DNA from: Penicillium oxalicum | Lineage: Eukaryota; Ascomycota; Eurotiomycetes; Eurotiales; Aspergillaceae | Assembly (NCBI RefSeq): GCF_001723175.1 | Contig: NC_064654.1 | Span: forward strand, 434,001 to 498,000 | Length of the DNA stretch: 64,000 bases | Reading direction: 5' to 3' | Shown: piece by piece, positions 34,874 through 45,648 of the stretch | How the letters are laid out: every line of letters starts with the position of its first letter | Numbering within the stretch: the stretch's first letter is position 1 | The notes under the pieces: generated by a model | Told to the model about the DNA's origin: nothing | What the model saw: the letters and a program-made list of their open reading frames with translations, nothing else | Databases searched by the model: none | Made by a program: the position numbers and the translations under genes

Positions 34874-37800
34874 GGAGACTCCGCCCCCTTCCCAAAAGCA
34901 AAAAAAAAAAACCAAAAGAGAACCCTGAGCACCTCTCAGGCTGAGTGAGGTATGGAATGGGCCTGTGATTTCGATGGGGTCGTGGCTTTCGGGATGACGG
35001 GTAGCTGCAGTGGGCGGGTGGATGAGGACGAGGACAAGGATTTGGAGCTTGCTCAAGAGTTGTCCTTTTGTTCTCTGGTATTCCACCTTAGCTGTCCCAC
35101 TCAGGCAGGTTGTACCCTCATTAAGAATGATGAAACCATTATCATTTTTAATCGTTGTCCCCTCGATAACTCTCCCCTCCCCTTTCACTCCACTCCCCCT
35201 TTTCCCTCTCTCCCGTTCCTCCTCTTATCTTGGCATGATGATATGATCGACGTCTTTTTGAACTCCCCTTTGGATCGTCTGGATATAAGTTGTATTCTTC
35301 CCCATTCCGGAATGGTGTTCTATTGGTTGCGTTCTTGTGGTTCGATCGCTTTGGGGGCCTGCGACTTGATCTTTTTCCCTGCTTGGTGCACTTGGCCTTG
35401 ATGTCCTTATGTTTTACCCTTCTTTCAGCAATAGAAGTGCCTGTGTGATTTTTCTCCCCCTCTGGTTTTTGATGGGACTCTGCATATGATGTCCACCTTT
35501 CATGTTCATGTTTATTACTTTTAGGATTCTTCTTTTTTTTCTCTCTCTCGCCCCCTCTCGCTTTTGGAGTTGGACTGGAGCTTTGCCATGGATTTCCACA
35601 CGACAATGCAACGAAGACTCATGACTTTTCTTTTTTTCCCTTCTGCTTTTATGACTATTACTATTCTACTTTCTCGTCGGGGGATGCTTCTTTTAAGTTC
35701 ACCACTGATAGCACATTCTCTATCCTCTTTTTGTTTTTCCCCCTTTCTTTCTTTTAGTGTATCGATTCACCAACTGGTTTTGGTTTTTACTTGCGTGTGA
35801 GCAGCGAGTTCTTTCAGTATTGATATTCAGCAGGGAGTTTGGTTCTTTTTTTTAGTTTCTCAAGGCCGGCTTTTGGACAAGAGCCCGCGATCCAATTGAT
35901 GTTTTGAGCCTCTGCTTCTTTCATCTTGTTTCAACGGTCCGGGAGTAAGTCGGTGTATTCATGAAGGTATACTCGACTTTTCAAGGGCAAACGCTCACGT
36001 TGCCAGAGTTGATGGGACGGGACTGACCCCTTCCATTCCATTGCTACGTATGTACAGCTCGACGGCACTCGCTGTACACGATCTTCCCTGTATATAGTAC
36101 ACCTGCGCTCGGGACAAATGGATATCGTATCAATGATGGCTAAATCAAGTCAAAGCAGCGCACACTGTAAATGGCCCCATGAGCATACGGAGTTGGTTTC
36201 AAGTCATAAGAATATGTACCGTGAGCACCCAGGTAATTGCTACTGATACCTCGCTAGTTCACCCCAGCTCGCAAACGGGATGTCCCAGTCTCCTGTATGA
36301 CCTACCAATCTAGACAAGAACTTTGACTGCACCGCGCGGACGGGAGCAGTACTGCAAAAAGCATAGTCGATCAAGGATGACCTCGTGCCAACGGAAGGGT
36401 TAACCTTGGACGGGAGGACTCGGGATCTGAGGTTCAAAACCAGCCTATGACCTTCTAAGAGACTAGGAGAGGTCCATGTGGAGATCGATAGGCTACCACA
36501 TTCTACGGCTGTACATAGGGATAAGAGGTGTTATACAATAAAGATTCGACGAACCATGCTTTAGGCAGGGATGTAAAACGACTAGTAAGATCAGCCCTAC
36601 AAGCCTCATTTGCGATAAGCCTCGGTGTAGCCCTGGTTATGCGCGACAGGCTCATGTGATTTGCTTTGCAGTAGCAGATCGGCTGTATAGCATATTGCTG
36701 TATAGTACAAAGTTTGTACTACAGAATCAAGTAACAAACAATCGATACATACACAGCGTATATGCAGGTTTGAATTTTTATTAGTACAATTTGTTCATCA
36801 AGTTTCAATCTACCTATAATAGATACTGTAGATGGAACAATAACAAAATTCAGGTACATACAGATGCTAAGTATAGGTAAATCCTTGATCTACCTTATTC
36901 ACCGCTCCCTACAATACTCAACCAATTCACATCCTGATCATTTTCTAAAAGTACAAAAGGAAATACCAAGGTAAAGTATCAAACAAAGTGGATCTAAAAC
37001 CCATCGGTCCTACTACCTTCCATTGTATGCCACAGTGCCACAGTACCAAACGGGTTAATAACATATGAAGACGAAAAAAAAAGCCACACGACTGCCCAGA
37101 CTCAGTTCAAACCAGAAACCATCCCAAGACCTTCATTCGAGCCTCCACACCTGACTCAAAATGTTGACCGACTCTCCGAACTCGCTATCTAGCCTAGATT
37201 CTAGACCTCACTAGGTACCTCTGCCGAGCTTTTGGGGGGGAGAGGCTTCAAGACTAGGACCCAGCGCTAGGCATCTACATTCTTTTTTGCTCTGATATCC
37301 GAGTCTTGGCACTCGCGGATGGATACTCTATCAATATAGGTATCATTGTTCAGCATTAGTTTGCTTGGCAGTAGAGAGAGAGAGAGAGAGAGAGAGAGGG
37401 TGGGGGGGGAGGGGGGGGTAAAGGTTCGAGCTAGGCGCCGAGTCTAGGGTATCTCCACCAGACTTTTAGGTGGAGGCTTTAGTAAGGTACTCATGTATGC
37501 TGTGTAATGTAGGCGTGGGGTGGAGGTGGGTGGGGGTAGGTGTGACATGAAGTTCGTCGATATGAACTAGTAGGTCGTTCTTTTTTTTCTTTGGGGTGTC
37601 TATTTTACTTGAGCATAGGTGGGCCTTATGGTCCTGCATGTACATGGTTTTTTGGTCATGTTGCTACTGTTATACCTCGTTAGTGGTGGTACTTGGATAT
37701 GTTCGATTGTATATGGACGGGGCGAGGTCATTGCGATAGCCCAATCCTACTTGAGAACGGGTGGTATATGGAGGTTGTCTAGGCCTACCTGATTTTTGGG

Positions 37801-39680
37801 TGAACTGGTCTTTCATGTCTTTTGTAGGTGTTTGATGTCTTTCCGAGTATGAAAGGAGATATTGTTGGCTGGAAAGAGGTGGGTAGTAATGGTATATCTC
37901 ACTCTATCCATTAAGCACATTACCTGATCTATATATACCAAATACCGAATGTGGATAAGCTACAGTTGATATCGCGAGTTTACAGTTATCGAATGATACG
38001 GTGTTTACAAGGAAAAACCAATACTGAAAGATATCTAGATCTGCAACGAGATAAACCTTGTAAGGAATAATATGGCTTGCTACACTTGGATGTGAAACCG
38101 ACGAGCATATTTCTGATTTCGATCATAGTGACTACAGATTCAATCTGCGTAGATTTCCCAGGATGCTGGACCAGCGTACAGACTTTTATTGACAGATGCA
38201 AGCACATTTACACGCAGATTGACCTAGATTTAGCTCTATATGGGAGCATATCGTCACATTAAAATAAGACTTTTCAATCTGCCCTTTCGGAAGAAGCCTC
38301 GCTTTGCATGTACCCATAGAGGCTCAAAGACTCCTTCCCCTGCTGTAAACCACCAAGAGCGCGGATACACAGTATATATTTCCCCTAGAAAGCAACGCAT
38401 TCAAGCCAGAGTTTAGTTCCCATCTAGCTGAAGATGATCTCCCGCTTTTTCTTGTACAGCATACAAAGTTTGATGCGCGTAGAAAGAGAACTTGATATCG
38501 ATGAACGCTGAAATTCTATTAGCTCCGTTTTAATCAAGCATAGACTATCCGGGACATGTTCACTGTAGGATTGAGTGAGATGTAGATAATTTCTTTTGCG
38601 AAAGAGCTATTATCAAGTGGGAGACTGATATCAACTTGGAATAGGCAGTCGCCAGATGAGAACTCTGGTATGAATTTGCTACTTGTACATTTTTGGTGTG
38701 ACTCCACGGCAAGGCAAGGATTGCTTGTAGGGTTGATAGGTGGAGCTCGACTTTGTAAATGGAAGAAGCTTAGAATATAGGGTTATAATAGATACTAAGA
38801 AGAAAATATTTCATAAGTGGATACATATTGTTGTAATTCGATGAGCACAAACAAAGTATATATCTTGAAAGGGATCTTGTAAACGGACAGCCGCAACTCG
38901 GCAGCGCAATCGCTTCTCGCCATCCAAATTGAACCCTGTAGGTGAATCGTTAAATATTCACGAATTCAGGATATGATGCCAGTGATTCAGTCTAATCGTA
39001 GTAGGGTATTCGAGACCATTTCTCCGGATAGTCATAATGATATATCACAATGAAACCCCTGAGTTGACTCAAGATTGTTCTAGCAATCTTTGTGTATATT
39101 TCCAGGTCGATTCGGTTTCCCATTCATCATCGTTACTGTGAGAAGAGATGACAAAGCCGAATCTTTGTTTCTTGGCGAACGGCTGTCTTCTAGGTCAAAG
39201 ATGTCTCAGGCTGAGGCATCTCACGGTGAATCATTGTTCGAGTCTGTGGAGAAACTGTCTAAACCAAGGGAGAAGATGAAATAATGAATCCCTGATATGT
39301 TGGAAAATCAACAAAGAAATCTCCTCCGAGGCCGAGTCCCGGCGAACAGCTAGTGGAGTGCGAGTTGCTCTGAACAAGCTTCAAACTCACAATACTTCAA
39401 AGCCAGGCTCCAGGGTATTCAGATCATGAATTTTATTCTTGTCCGTCAATGTGATGTACTATGGAGCCCGTGGTGTCGGCGATTTGGCTCGAGTGAACGT
39501 TCGAAAGGCCAATTGTCTCCTGTAGACGGGGAAGACTGAACTATTCATTCACAGCCATCTCCTGGCCTATAAAAGTCTCCAGAATCTCCATTTTTACTCC
39601 GAAAATCCATTTGAAATTTACAGGCTTGGCGCTCGCTTCTTTGAATTTTACGTTGTTCAGATCTAGTCCTCACCTTCAAC
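34874..39680. other. Gene-poor region, partly AT-rich, downstream of the hal4-like gene
   Basis: The first 1.2 kb is T-rich and probably 3' untranslated sequence. About 36.5-39.1 kb is clearly richer in A/T than the gene blocks and almost free of long open frames, with many TAGGTA, GTATAT and TACCTA words. A (GA)n tract and neighbouring G runs lie at 37373-37418. I saw no transposon motif, but the composition would fit an old element eroded by repeat-induced point mutation. The last 500 bases form the upstream region of the gene at 39681. Confidence 0.45.
37373..37418 (+). repeat. (AG)13 microsatellite followed by poly-G runs
   Basis: Thirteen AG units at 37373-37398 run directly into G-rich sequence with two 8-G runs separated by a single A. 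It lies in the middle of an AT-rich, gene-free stretch. Confidence 0.85.
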
Positions 39681-40409
39681 ATGGAGATTGCCCGCTTCAA
39701 CGACGCTGCCATCACGATGGACCTCTGTCTCTGCGCAGCAGACATCAACTACGCAGTTATTGGAGGCCTCGCCATGACTCAACTATGCGAAGATCGTGAG
39801 ACGAAAAGAATCGATTGCATTGCAATCGCCTCGCAATCGCAAGTCATCCATGCAGTCGATCACAACGTCGGTCTCGTTGTATTCACCCCCAAAGGTCGAG
39901 ACGACTACCTTGACCTCGAATGGACGGATCTGGACAACGAGAATGACCCCGTCCCCCTTCGTATCTTTTGCTCGATCAATTCCGGTTCTCGCTCACGCCC
40001 ACGCTTTCGACCGAAATACGTCCGGCCCAAGCAGCGTGAAGTCATTGGTGAAACATGCGGTTCAGGTACAGTCAACTTCCACACCCCAGTAGATTTGTTC
40101 AAGGCTTCACTTGCAGCCGCGGGGGATCGATGCAGTTTCTCTGACTTTTGGGATCTGAAATTTCTACTGGAGAGGTACGACGAAGAGATCGCGCCGCAAC
40201 TCGGTCATATTGCGTTGGTCCATATCGGTCGTGCAATTCGACAACATCGAAACTTGGAGTATTTGTTTGAGGAGCTGGGGGTAGATGTTGCCAAGGCGAA
40301 GATTGCAGCAAAGAACTTTGTTCCGTTTAAGAATCCTCGTGGGAGTGACGACGATGACGCTCCAAAGGATTTATTCGATAAGTTGGGGGATATCTCGCCT
40401 TTTGATTAG
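39681..40409 (+). CDS. Orphan protein with nucleotidyltransferase-fold-like N terminus
   Basis: A single-exon frame of 242 residues from an ATG at 39681. I do not recognise the family with certainty. Residues 22-45 (INYAVIGGLAM...RETKRID) resemble the N-terminal signature of small minimal nucleotidyltransferases: a Gly-Gly at 28-29, a short helix, then Arg-x-Thr and a strand with acidic residues. In active members the strand carries an Asp-x-Asp pair; here the first position is Arg43 and only Asp45 remains, so catalysis is doubtful. The middle (about 95-118) is very basic and could bind nucleic acid. The C-terminal half (DLFKASLAAAGDR...DFWDLKFLLERY) looks helical and resembles the helical tail of such proteins. 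The C terminus is acidic (GSDDDDAPKD). It stands alone in a gene-poor stretch, which fits an accessory or lineage-specific gene. The open frame with normal codon use makes it likely real; the function is inference. Confidence 0.72.
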   Translation: MEIARFNDAAITMDLCLCAADINYAVIGGLAMTQLCEDRETKRIDCIAIASQSQVIHAVDHNVGLVVFTPKGRDDYLDLEWTDLDNENDPVPLRIFCSINSGSRSRPRFRPKYVRPKQREVIGETCGSGTVNFHTPVDLFKASLAAAGDRCSFSDFWDLKFLLERYDEEIAPQLGHIALVHIGRAIRQHRNLEYLFEELGVDVAKAKIAAKNFVPFKNPRGSDDDDAPKDLFDKLGDISPFD

Positions 40410-41482
40410 GTGATGCGTTCGCGTTGCGATAGCAGTTTCCCTTTTTTCTTCTTCTTTCCACGAGGAATTTTTTGGATCAGGGATGGTGAGTGGCTCATTT
40501 CGGTTTTTATTAACGTTTTGCTTGTTTTTCATTTTCCCATCCGGTATCTGTGCCTCTCTTTCATGTTGAATGTTGTGAGTGAAAAAAAGCACGACCGAGA
40601 ATTTCGTACGAATGCCATCCCTCGACTCTCCTTTGATCCGGGTACTTCTGTTACCCGATAAAATGCTTTTTCGTATATCAAATGACTCGGTAGATTGGAT
40701 AAAAGGTGTATCTCTGATGACAACTGCACCCAAGCCAATCAGCAAGTCTCGACTGCCCGTCTGAGAGTCACTAATAGACAACGGCCTGTGTGTATGCCGA
40801 TAGGCCTCGAAGAGGGTCTCTTCATCTGAGTCTCGTCATTGATTCACTCTGTCTGTTTAGCCAGGATTTGGTATTCCTCAAAGATGTGCCCTACTCGAAG
40901 CTGCGGTATCAATTCGGAATCCTCAATGACGGAGGGCAAGGTATAGTCTCAGTCTTGTTTGCGTCCAGGATCGCTCAAGCAAGAGTGGAACCGACAAAAG
41001 CGTCACCGCAGGGTGCTCGTCGAGAGATTGCACATCTGTTCGATATTGAATCCATCGAGTCAGATCTTGGAAGAAAAGAAAACTGTAATTTCTCGGCGAC
41101 CTTCTCTTCGACTTTTTTCTTTGTTCGTTCACGTAGACCAAGTATCAGAAATGTCTCGACAAAGTCATTATGTATTGCAGCCCTTTGAATCGGGGCTGGT
41201 AAACGATGCGGGATTTTGATTTTTAAAACAGTACTGGTCAATTCAAACCATAAAGGTTTTAGAATACTCAGCTGGTCGATCGTGTAACAAACTCAAGAAT
41301 GGGCATCGTGGGGTTGTTGACGCTTCAACTCCGGTCCTCCGATAGTAGTCACGAGGCCGTACAAATTGTGGCTGAACTCCACACTGTGGCTGAGTGCGGC
41401 TGAGCTTCTCCACTTGGTCCAGTTTAGGGATGCAGCTCAGGTCGGAGTATCGGCCGGGTAGGTCAATACCGTACATGACTGT

Positions 41483-41503
41483 GCACGCTGCACGCTGCAC
41501 GCT
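41483..41503 (+). repeat. Three tandem copies of a 7-bp unit (GCACGCT)
   Basis: Three exact head-to-tail copies of GCACGCT. It is a small tandem repeat with no evident function. Confidence 0.85.
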
Positions 41504-43262
41504 GCAGCCATGTGTCTCCTGAACGAATCCAGGGGGTGAAATCCACACCACGTGCGGTGTTGGTTCGTGGCAAAAGTGGGACTTGGTGAGTGAATAGTAA
41601 CACTGGCTAGTTACTAGTAGCTTATGGTCAGTATTTCTGGTGAGGACTGAAGTCTCCCCTTTGCAGATGACTGATGAAAATCGCCACTGGTCTCGAACTG
41701 GGCCAAAGGAGCCGAGGGGAGTATGTTTGGCAAGCTGATACCGAACCTGTGAACCCATCCCCGGATCTCGGACAAGAATTCTTCCATGCATGGCGGGGGT
41801 CGATGCTGTGCTTAGATTCTACCCGGTGATTCGTTCGCTGCGCGCAAGGATCGACATTGTGTTTTTGGGATCTTTGGGCGTTTGTCTTGTCTGTCCTCCG
41901 TACGTACCAGATATCACGAAGGATTTGAGCCCCCTGACCATCGAAACAACAAGGCAACAACAAGGATCAATCTGGCAGGCGGGGTTCACGTAATCCCATT
42001 TCTACCTTTCAAAGTCAGTCCAGATCCGTCCTTGCCAAGGTGCGTTTGACACTTGACAGAGTGGCGTCCTGGTGGCTCTGAGCTAGATATCAGCGTGGCG
42101 AGGACCATCTCTGTCCACGGCCCCCCCTTTCCCCCTCTTTTTGACCCGTCAGCGCCACATTATCGGTCATTGCCTCTATACACAGGAGATGGGTGTCAGC
42201 TATATCGACGTGGATGATGACATGTTGCTCCCATGTAAGTCGCTCTGTTGGGTAATCCGCCCCCGGTGAGGTTGTCGGCGATCTGACCCTGATCGGTCAT
42301 AGCCGAGGGACAAGCTTTGGTGCAAGGTGGTTCACAGGATGACATCAGGACGCATACGGTCTTCCCCCGCGATGCGCAGGTCGAGCTCGGTGAAGAGAGA
42401 GAGAGTCTGGTAGAAAGCTACGGTAGGACAGTATGGATGGTTTTCAGGCGTATCCTGTCCTCAGTCACCAGGATCTACACTGGCATCGGAGACATATTGC
42501 AGTGCGGTCCTTTTTTTTTCTGCTTCTCACAATAAGTGACGATGGCTCCCCCATCGGGCGCAGCATTCAAATAGTTCGGAGGTCAAGTGGGGTGGTGGGG
42601 TGGGTATAGCATGTACCATGGGTTTATGGAAAGGGACAATCGTCCTGTGCATCACAGTAGGCGAGATGACTTGGGGAGGAGTCCTGTACTGGGAGGTCAC
42701 TCTCCCGACTAGGCGAGACTTTGCGATCTGAGATGCGGCCGCTTCTACAGGAGCGCTGGAGGTCAGATGCACCAGAGTACATCTCAGACTGGGCTCAAAG
42801 GGAGACTCGACCTGGTGTCTCGATCTCCTCAGTGAGCCCAAGCGGCGAGACTCTCAGCACTTCATCCGGAACGGAAAAGAGCCAAGACCCCGCATAGTCC
42901 ATCTGGTTAATCCCATTGCCCAATGATGACGAGAACTCAATCGATGTTTAGCTACCAGGCGGCAGGCCCCAATATCGCATCCAGAGCTTGGCACCAAGGT
43001 GGCCATCTCTATGCCGCACTGGTCGTGGAGGGTCTAGATGCCAACGAGGGGGACTTGGGGGAGAAGAAGAGGCACTGAGCGTTGGCTCTGAGATCCCCTT
43101 CTCCCTTCTCGGTGTTCGAGTGCTGACCGGTGTCGTGATTGTGGTTGATATGGGTGTTATCCTTCCTCTTCACCTCAGCTGGATCCGACGGCGATCGGTT
43201 GCACTGGACACCTTGACTCCACCTATGAACGACTGCGCGGTAAACTCAAAAAGGAGTCGGAG

Positions 43263-43428
43263 AGGGGCAACAACACCGGCGAGAAACACCCAAGCACGCC
43301 ATTGACTGGACGCCAGTTCGGACTTTAAGGTATCGTAGTACATGCCATGTACATGGGACCATAACACTGATGATGATACCCCTGTACCGGATCATACCAG
43401 ACCATCGTATCCGAGACCCATTGCCCCT
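43263..43428 (+). promoter_or_regulatory. Cluster of three STRE-type motifs upstream of the DDR48-like gene
   Basis: AGGGG at 43263-43267 and CCCCT at 43379-43383 and 43424-43428 match the five-base stress response element bound by Msn2/4-type zinc-finger factors. They lie 226-391 bp before the start codon. Stress induction is the known behaviour of DDR48 genes, so the placement is sensible, but five-base motifs occur often by chance. Confidence 0.4.
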
Positions 43429-43653
43429 CGTCACCGGTCCAGCCCGCTCTCTACGAGCTCTGGTGGCTTGGCCACTCGGTCATGCCCTTTCCCCCTCCCT
43501 CCACCATCGTGCTAGCGGAGGCATCTCATCTCGTAGTATGAACGATGGAAAGCTTAAATAGCTCATCCCCCACACCAGGAGCGTGTCTCTAGAACCATCT
43601 TCTCTTTTTTTTTCTCCTCACACCACAAATTGACACTCCTCCTGCTATCCATC

Positions 43654-44771
43654 ATGTCTTACAACGACAACGACGTAAGTGTACACCCTCTCTCCTCCTT
43701 TGCCGACTCCTTCCTCGTTCCTCCTGACTCGACCTGGACTGCCCTCGCTAATTCCTTGCTCAGCGCTCCTACGGCTCGGGAGGTAACGACTCCTACGGCT
43801 CGTCTAACAATGATTCGTATGGTTCCTCGGGCCGCAACAACGACTCGTACGGATCTTCCAACAACAACAGCGACTCGTATGGCAGCTCCAATAATGATTC
43901 TTACGGATCGTCTGGACGCAACAATGACTCCTACGGTTCTTCCTCGAACAACAACAACGACTCCTACGGCTCCTCCAACAAGAGTGACTCGTATGGTAGC
44001 TCCAACAAGAACAGTGGCTCTTACGGAAGCTCCAACAACGACTCCTACGGTTCTTCCTCGAACAACAACAACGACTCGTACGGAAGCTCCAACAAGAAGG
44101 ACACCTACGGCAGCTCCAACAATGATTCCTACGGTTCCTCCAACATGACTCTTACCGAGTCTTCCAACAAGAAGGACACCTACGGTAGCTCCAACAACGA
44201 TTCCTACGGTTCCTCCAACAATGACTCTTACGGGTCTTCCAACAAGAAGGACACCTACGGTAGCTCCAACAACGACTCCTACGGTTCCTCCAACAACGAC
44301 TCCTACGGTTCCTCCAACAAGAAGGACACCTACGGTAGCTCCAACAACGACTCCTACGGTTCCTCCAACAATGACTCCTACGGTTCCTCCAACAAGAAGG
44401 ACTCCTACGGTTCCTCCAACAACGACTCCTACGGTAGCTCCAACAATGACTCCTACGGTTCGTCCAACAAGAAGGACACCTACGGTAGCTCCAACAACGA
44501 CTCCTACGGTTCCTCCAACAATGACTCTTACGGATCTTCCAACAACGACTCCTACGGCTCCTCCAAGAATGACTCGTACGGTGGATCCTCGTACGACAAC
44601 GACAACGACAACTCCTACGGTTCGTCGGGCCGAAACAACAACTCTTCCAACCGAGGCGGTGACAGCACCCTTGGAAAGGTCCTGGAGAAGGCTGGTGACT
44701 TGTTGAACAACAGCTCTCTGCAGGAGCGTGGCGCTGAGCGTCGGGAGAAGAAGCGTGATGACGACTATTAA
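43654..44771 (+). CDS. DDR48-like repetitive stress protein
   Basis: Exon 1 (43654-43674, seven codons, MSYNDND) is joined to exon 2 (43764-44771) across an 89-nt GTAAGT..CAG intron, giving 342 residues. Nearly the whole chain is an eight-residue repeat of the type SSNNDSYG with variants carrying KKDTYG or GRNNDSYG. This is the same repeat style as the yeast stress protein Ddr48, which is induced by DNA damage, heat and osmotic stress. The C-terminal 38 residues differ: a helical, charged segment (GKVLEKAGDLLNNS, then QERGAERREKKRDDDY) that reads like a small helical stress-protein tail. No signal peptide or membrane segment is present, so it should be cytosolic. One unit (about 44138-44160, NMTLTESSN) breaks the pattern and marks an older or mutated copy. 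Homology rests on repeat identity and may be partly convergent. STRE-type motifs upstream support stress regulation. Confidence 0.88.
44094..44543 (+). repeat. 75-nt higher-order tandem repeat inside the DDR48-like gene
   Basis: The AAGAAG codon pair recurs exactly every 75 nt, at 44094, 44169, 44244, 44319, 44394 and 44469. Each 25-residue super-unit holds one KKDTYGSSN-type and two NDSYGSSN-type units. Several copies are identical or nearly so at DNA level, showing recent duplication or gene conversion. Copy number is likely to vary between strains. Confidence 0.92.
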
Positions 44772-45648
44772 ACGTTTCCATCAGGAAAGGAATCGGGTGC
44801 TCTGTTGTACATATGATTTTACTGTTTCTTGTGCGGTAATTCAAATCAAATCAGTTCATGTGTTGGTCGACGACCGTGTTCACTCGAGTAGATCTACAAG
44901 CGGTAGTGTGGGAAAGCCCGTTCGACGGAACGTCCCTGCAATCCCGTAGAAGCAGTCGGCATTGGCGATCTATCGTTGCAGTTTGGACTCCACACGTGCA
45001 CGTGCACGTGAAGCCTGCGCCCTGTGGTTCGAGTGTCAGAATCCCGAGCCAGGACAAGATGGGGGACGTTAGCTCTCAGGGCAGCTCATACGGCTCATGC
45101 ATGACCATAAGTTGCCCTTATCCCTGGTCCGAGGTGACTGGATGAGTATAGTTCTCTCATGTGCGCACAAATCAATCTCGATATTCTGTATTGTTCGACA
45201 TCCCTCAAATTTCATAGCGAACATGATCATTCCACACCATCTTCTCGAGACAGTAGTTAATCCAGGTACAATCCAGCCGCGCCCGACCATTCCCGCTTTC
45301 AGCCTCTGATGACGTAACCGCTCGATCCGACTCCTCTGACTAAGCAGGTCCACGGGCAACCGGGGGCCGAAACGGACGGGGCACAGCCACAGCCCGCCGT
45401 AAGGCAGACAACTTGCCCTCCACGCTGCGACCGAACTGACGTGGGTGGGAAACTGGATCGAACAGGCACCAACCACATTCTCTTCTTCTAATTTCCACCG
45501 TCGCAAGGGCTACCGCGCCAGTTACTGCTCTCGATCAGAGATCCCGGGTACTGAACACATACAGACACCCCATAGTCACCTCAATCGACTCGCATCTCTT
45601 GACTCCCATTGTTTCATTCTCCCTAGGGCATTTCCTGAAGCTGTCGCC
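44772..45648. other. Intergenic region between the DDR48-like gene and rvs161
   Basis: 877 bp with no recognisable gene. It holds the 3' end of the DDR48-like transcript and the promoter of rvs161, and contains the (CACGTG)3 array described separately. The minus-strand frame 45069-45506 has no recognisable content. Confidence 0.55.
44993..45010. promoter_or_regulatory. Three contiguous CACGTG E-boxes
   Basis: CACGTG repeated three times without a gap, an 18-bp perfect palindrome. CACGTG is the core site of bHLH factors such as Cbf1, Pho4 and SREBP-like proteins. It lies 639 bp upstream of the rvs161 ATG and 222 bp downstream of the DDR48-like stop codon, so the regulated gene is uncertain. 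Confidence 0.55.

Larger units (their letters stand above)
40410..43653. other. Intergenic region between the orphan gene and the DDR48-like gene
   Basis: No recognisable gene. A 182-codon frame on the minus strand (41243-41791) starts with ATG but has no motif, intron or neighbour that supports it. A 7-bp unit repeats three times at 41483-41503. The last 400 bases contain three stress-response-element-type motifs and form the promoter of the DDR48-like gene. Confidence 0.5.

Noticed and set aside
41243..41791. 182-codon ATG-started minus-strand frame
   Set aside because: No recognisable motif, no supporting neighbour, and composition like the surrounding non-coding DNA. A real lineage-specific gene is possible but unsupported.
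44152..44844. 230-codon minus-strand frame rich in Cys, Trp and Arg
   Set aside because: It is the reverse complement of the DDR48-like repeat, so its repetitiveness is inherited. There is no independent start context or motif.
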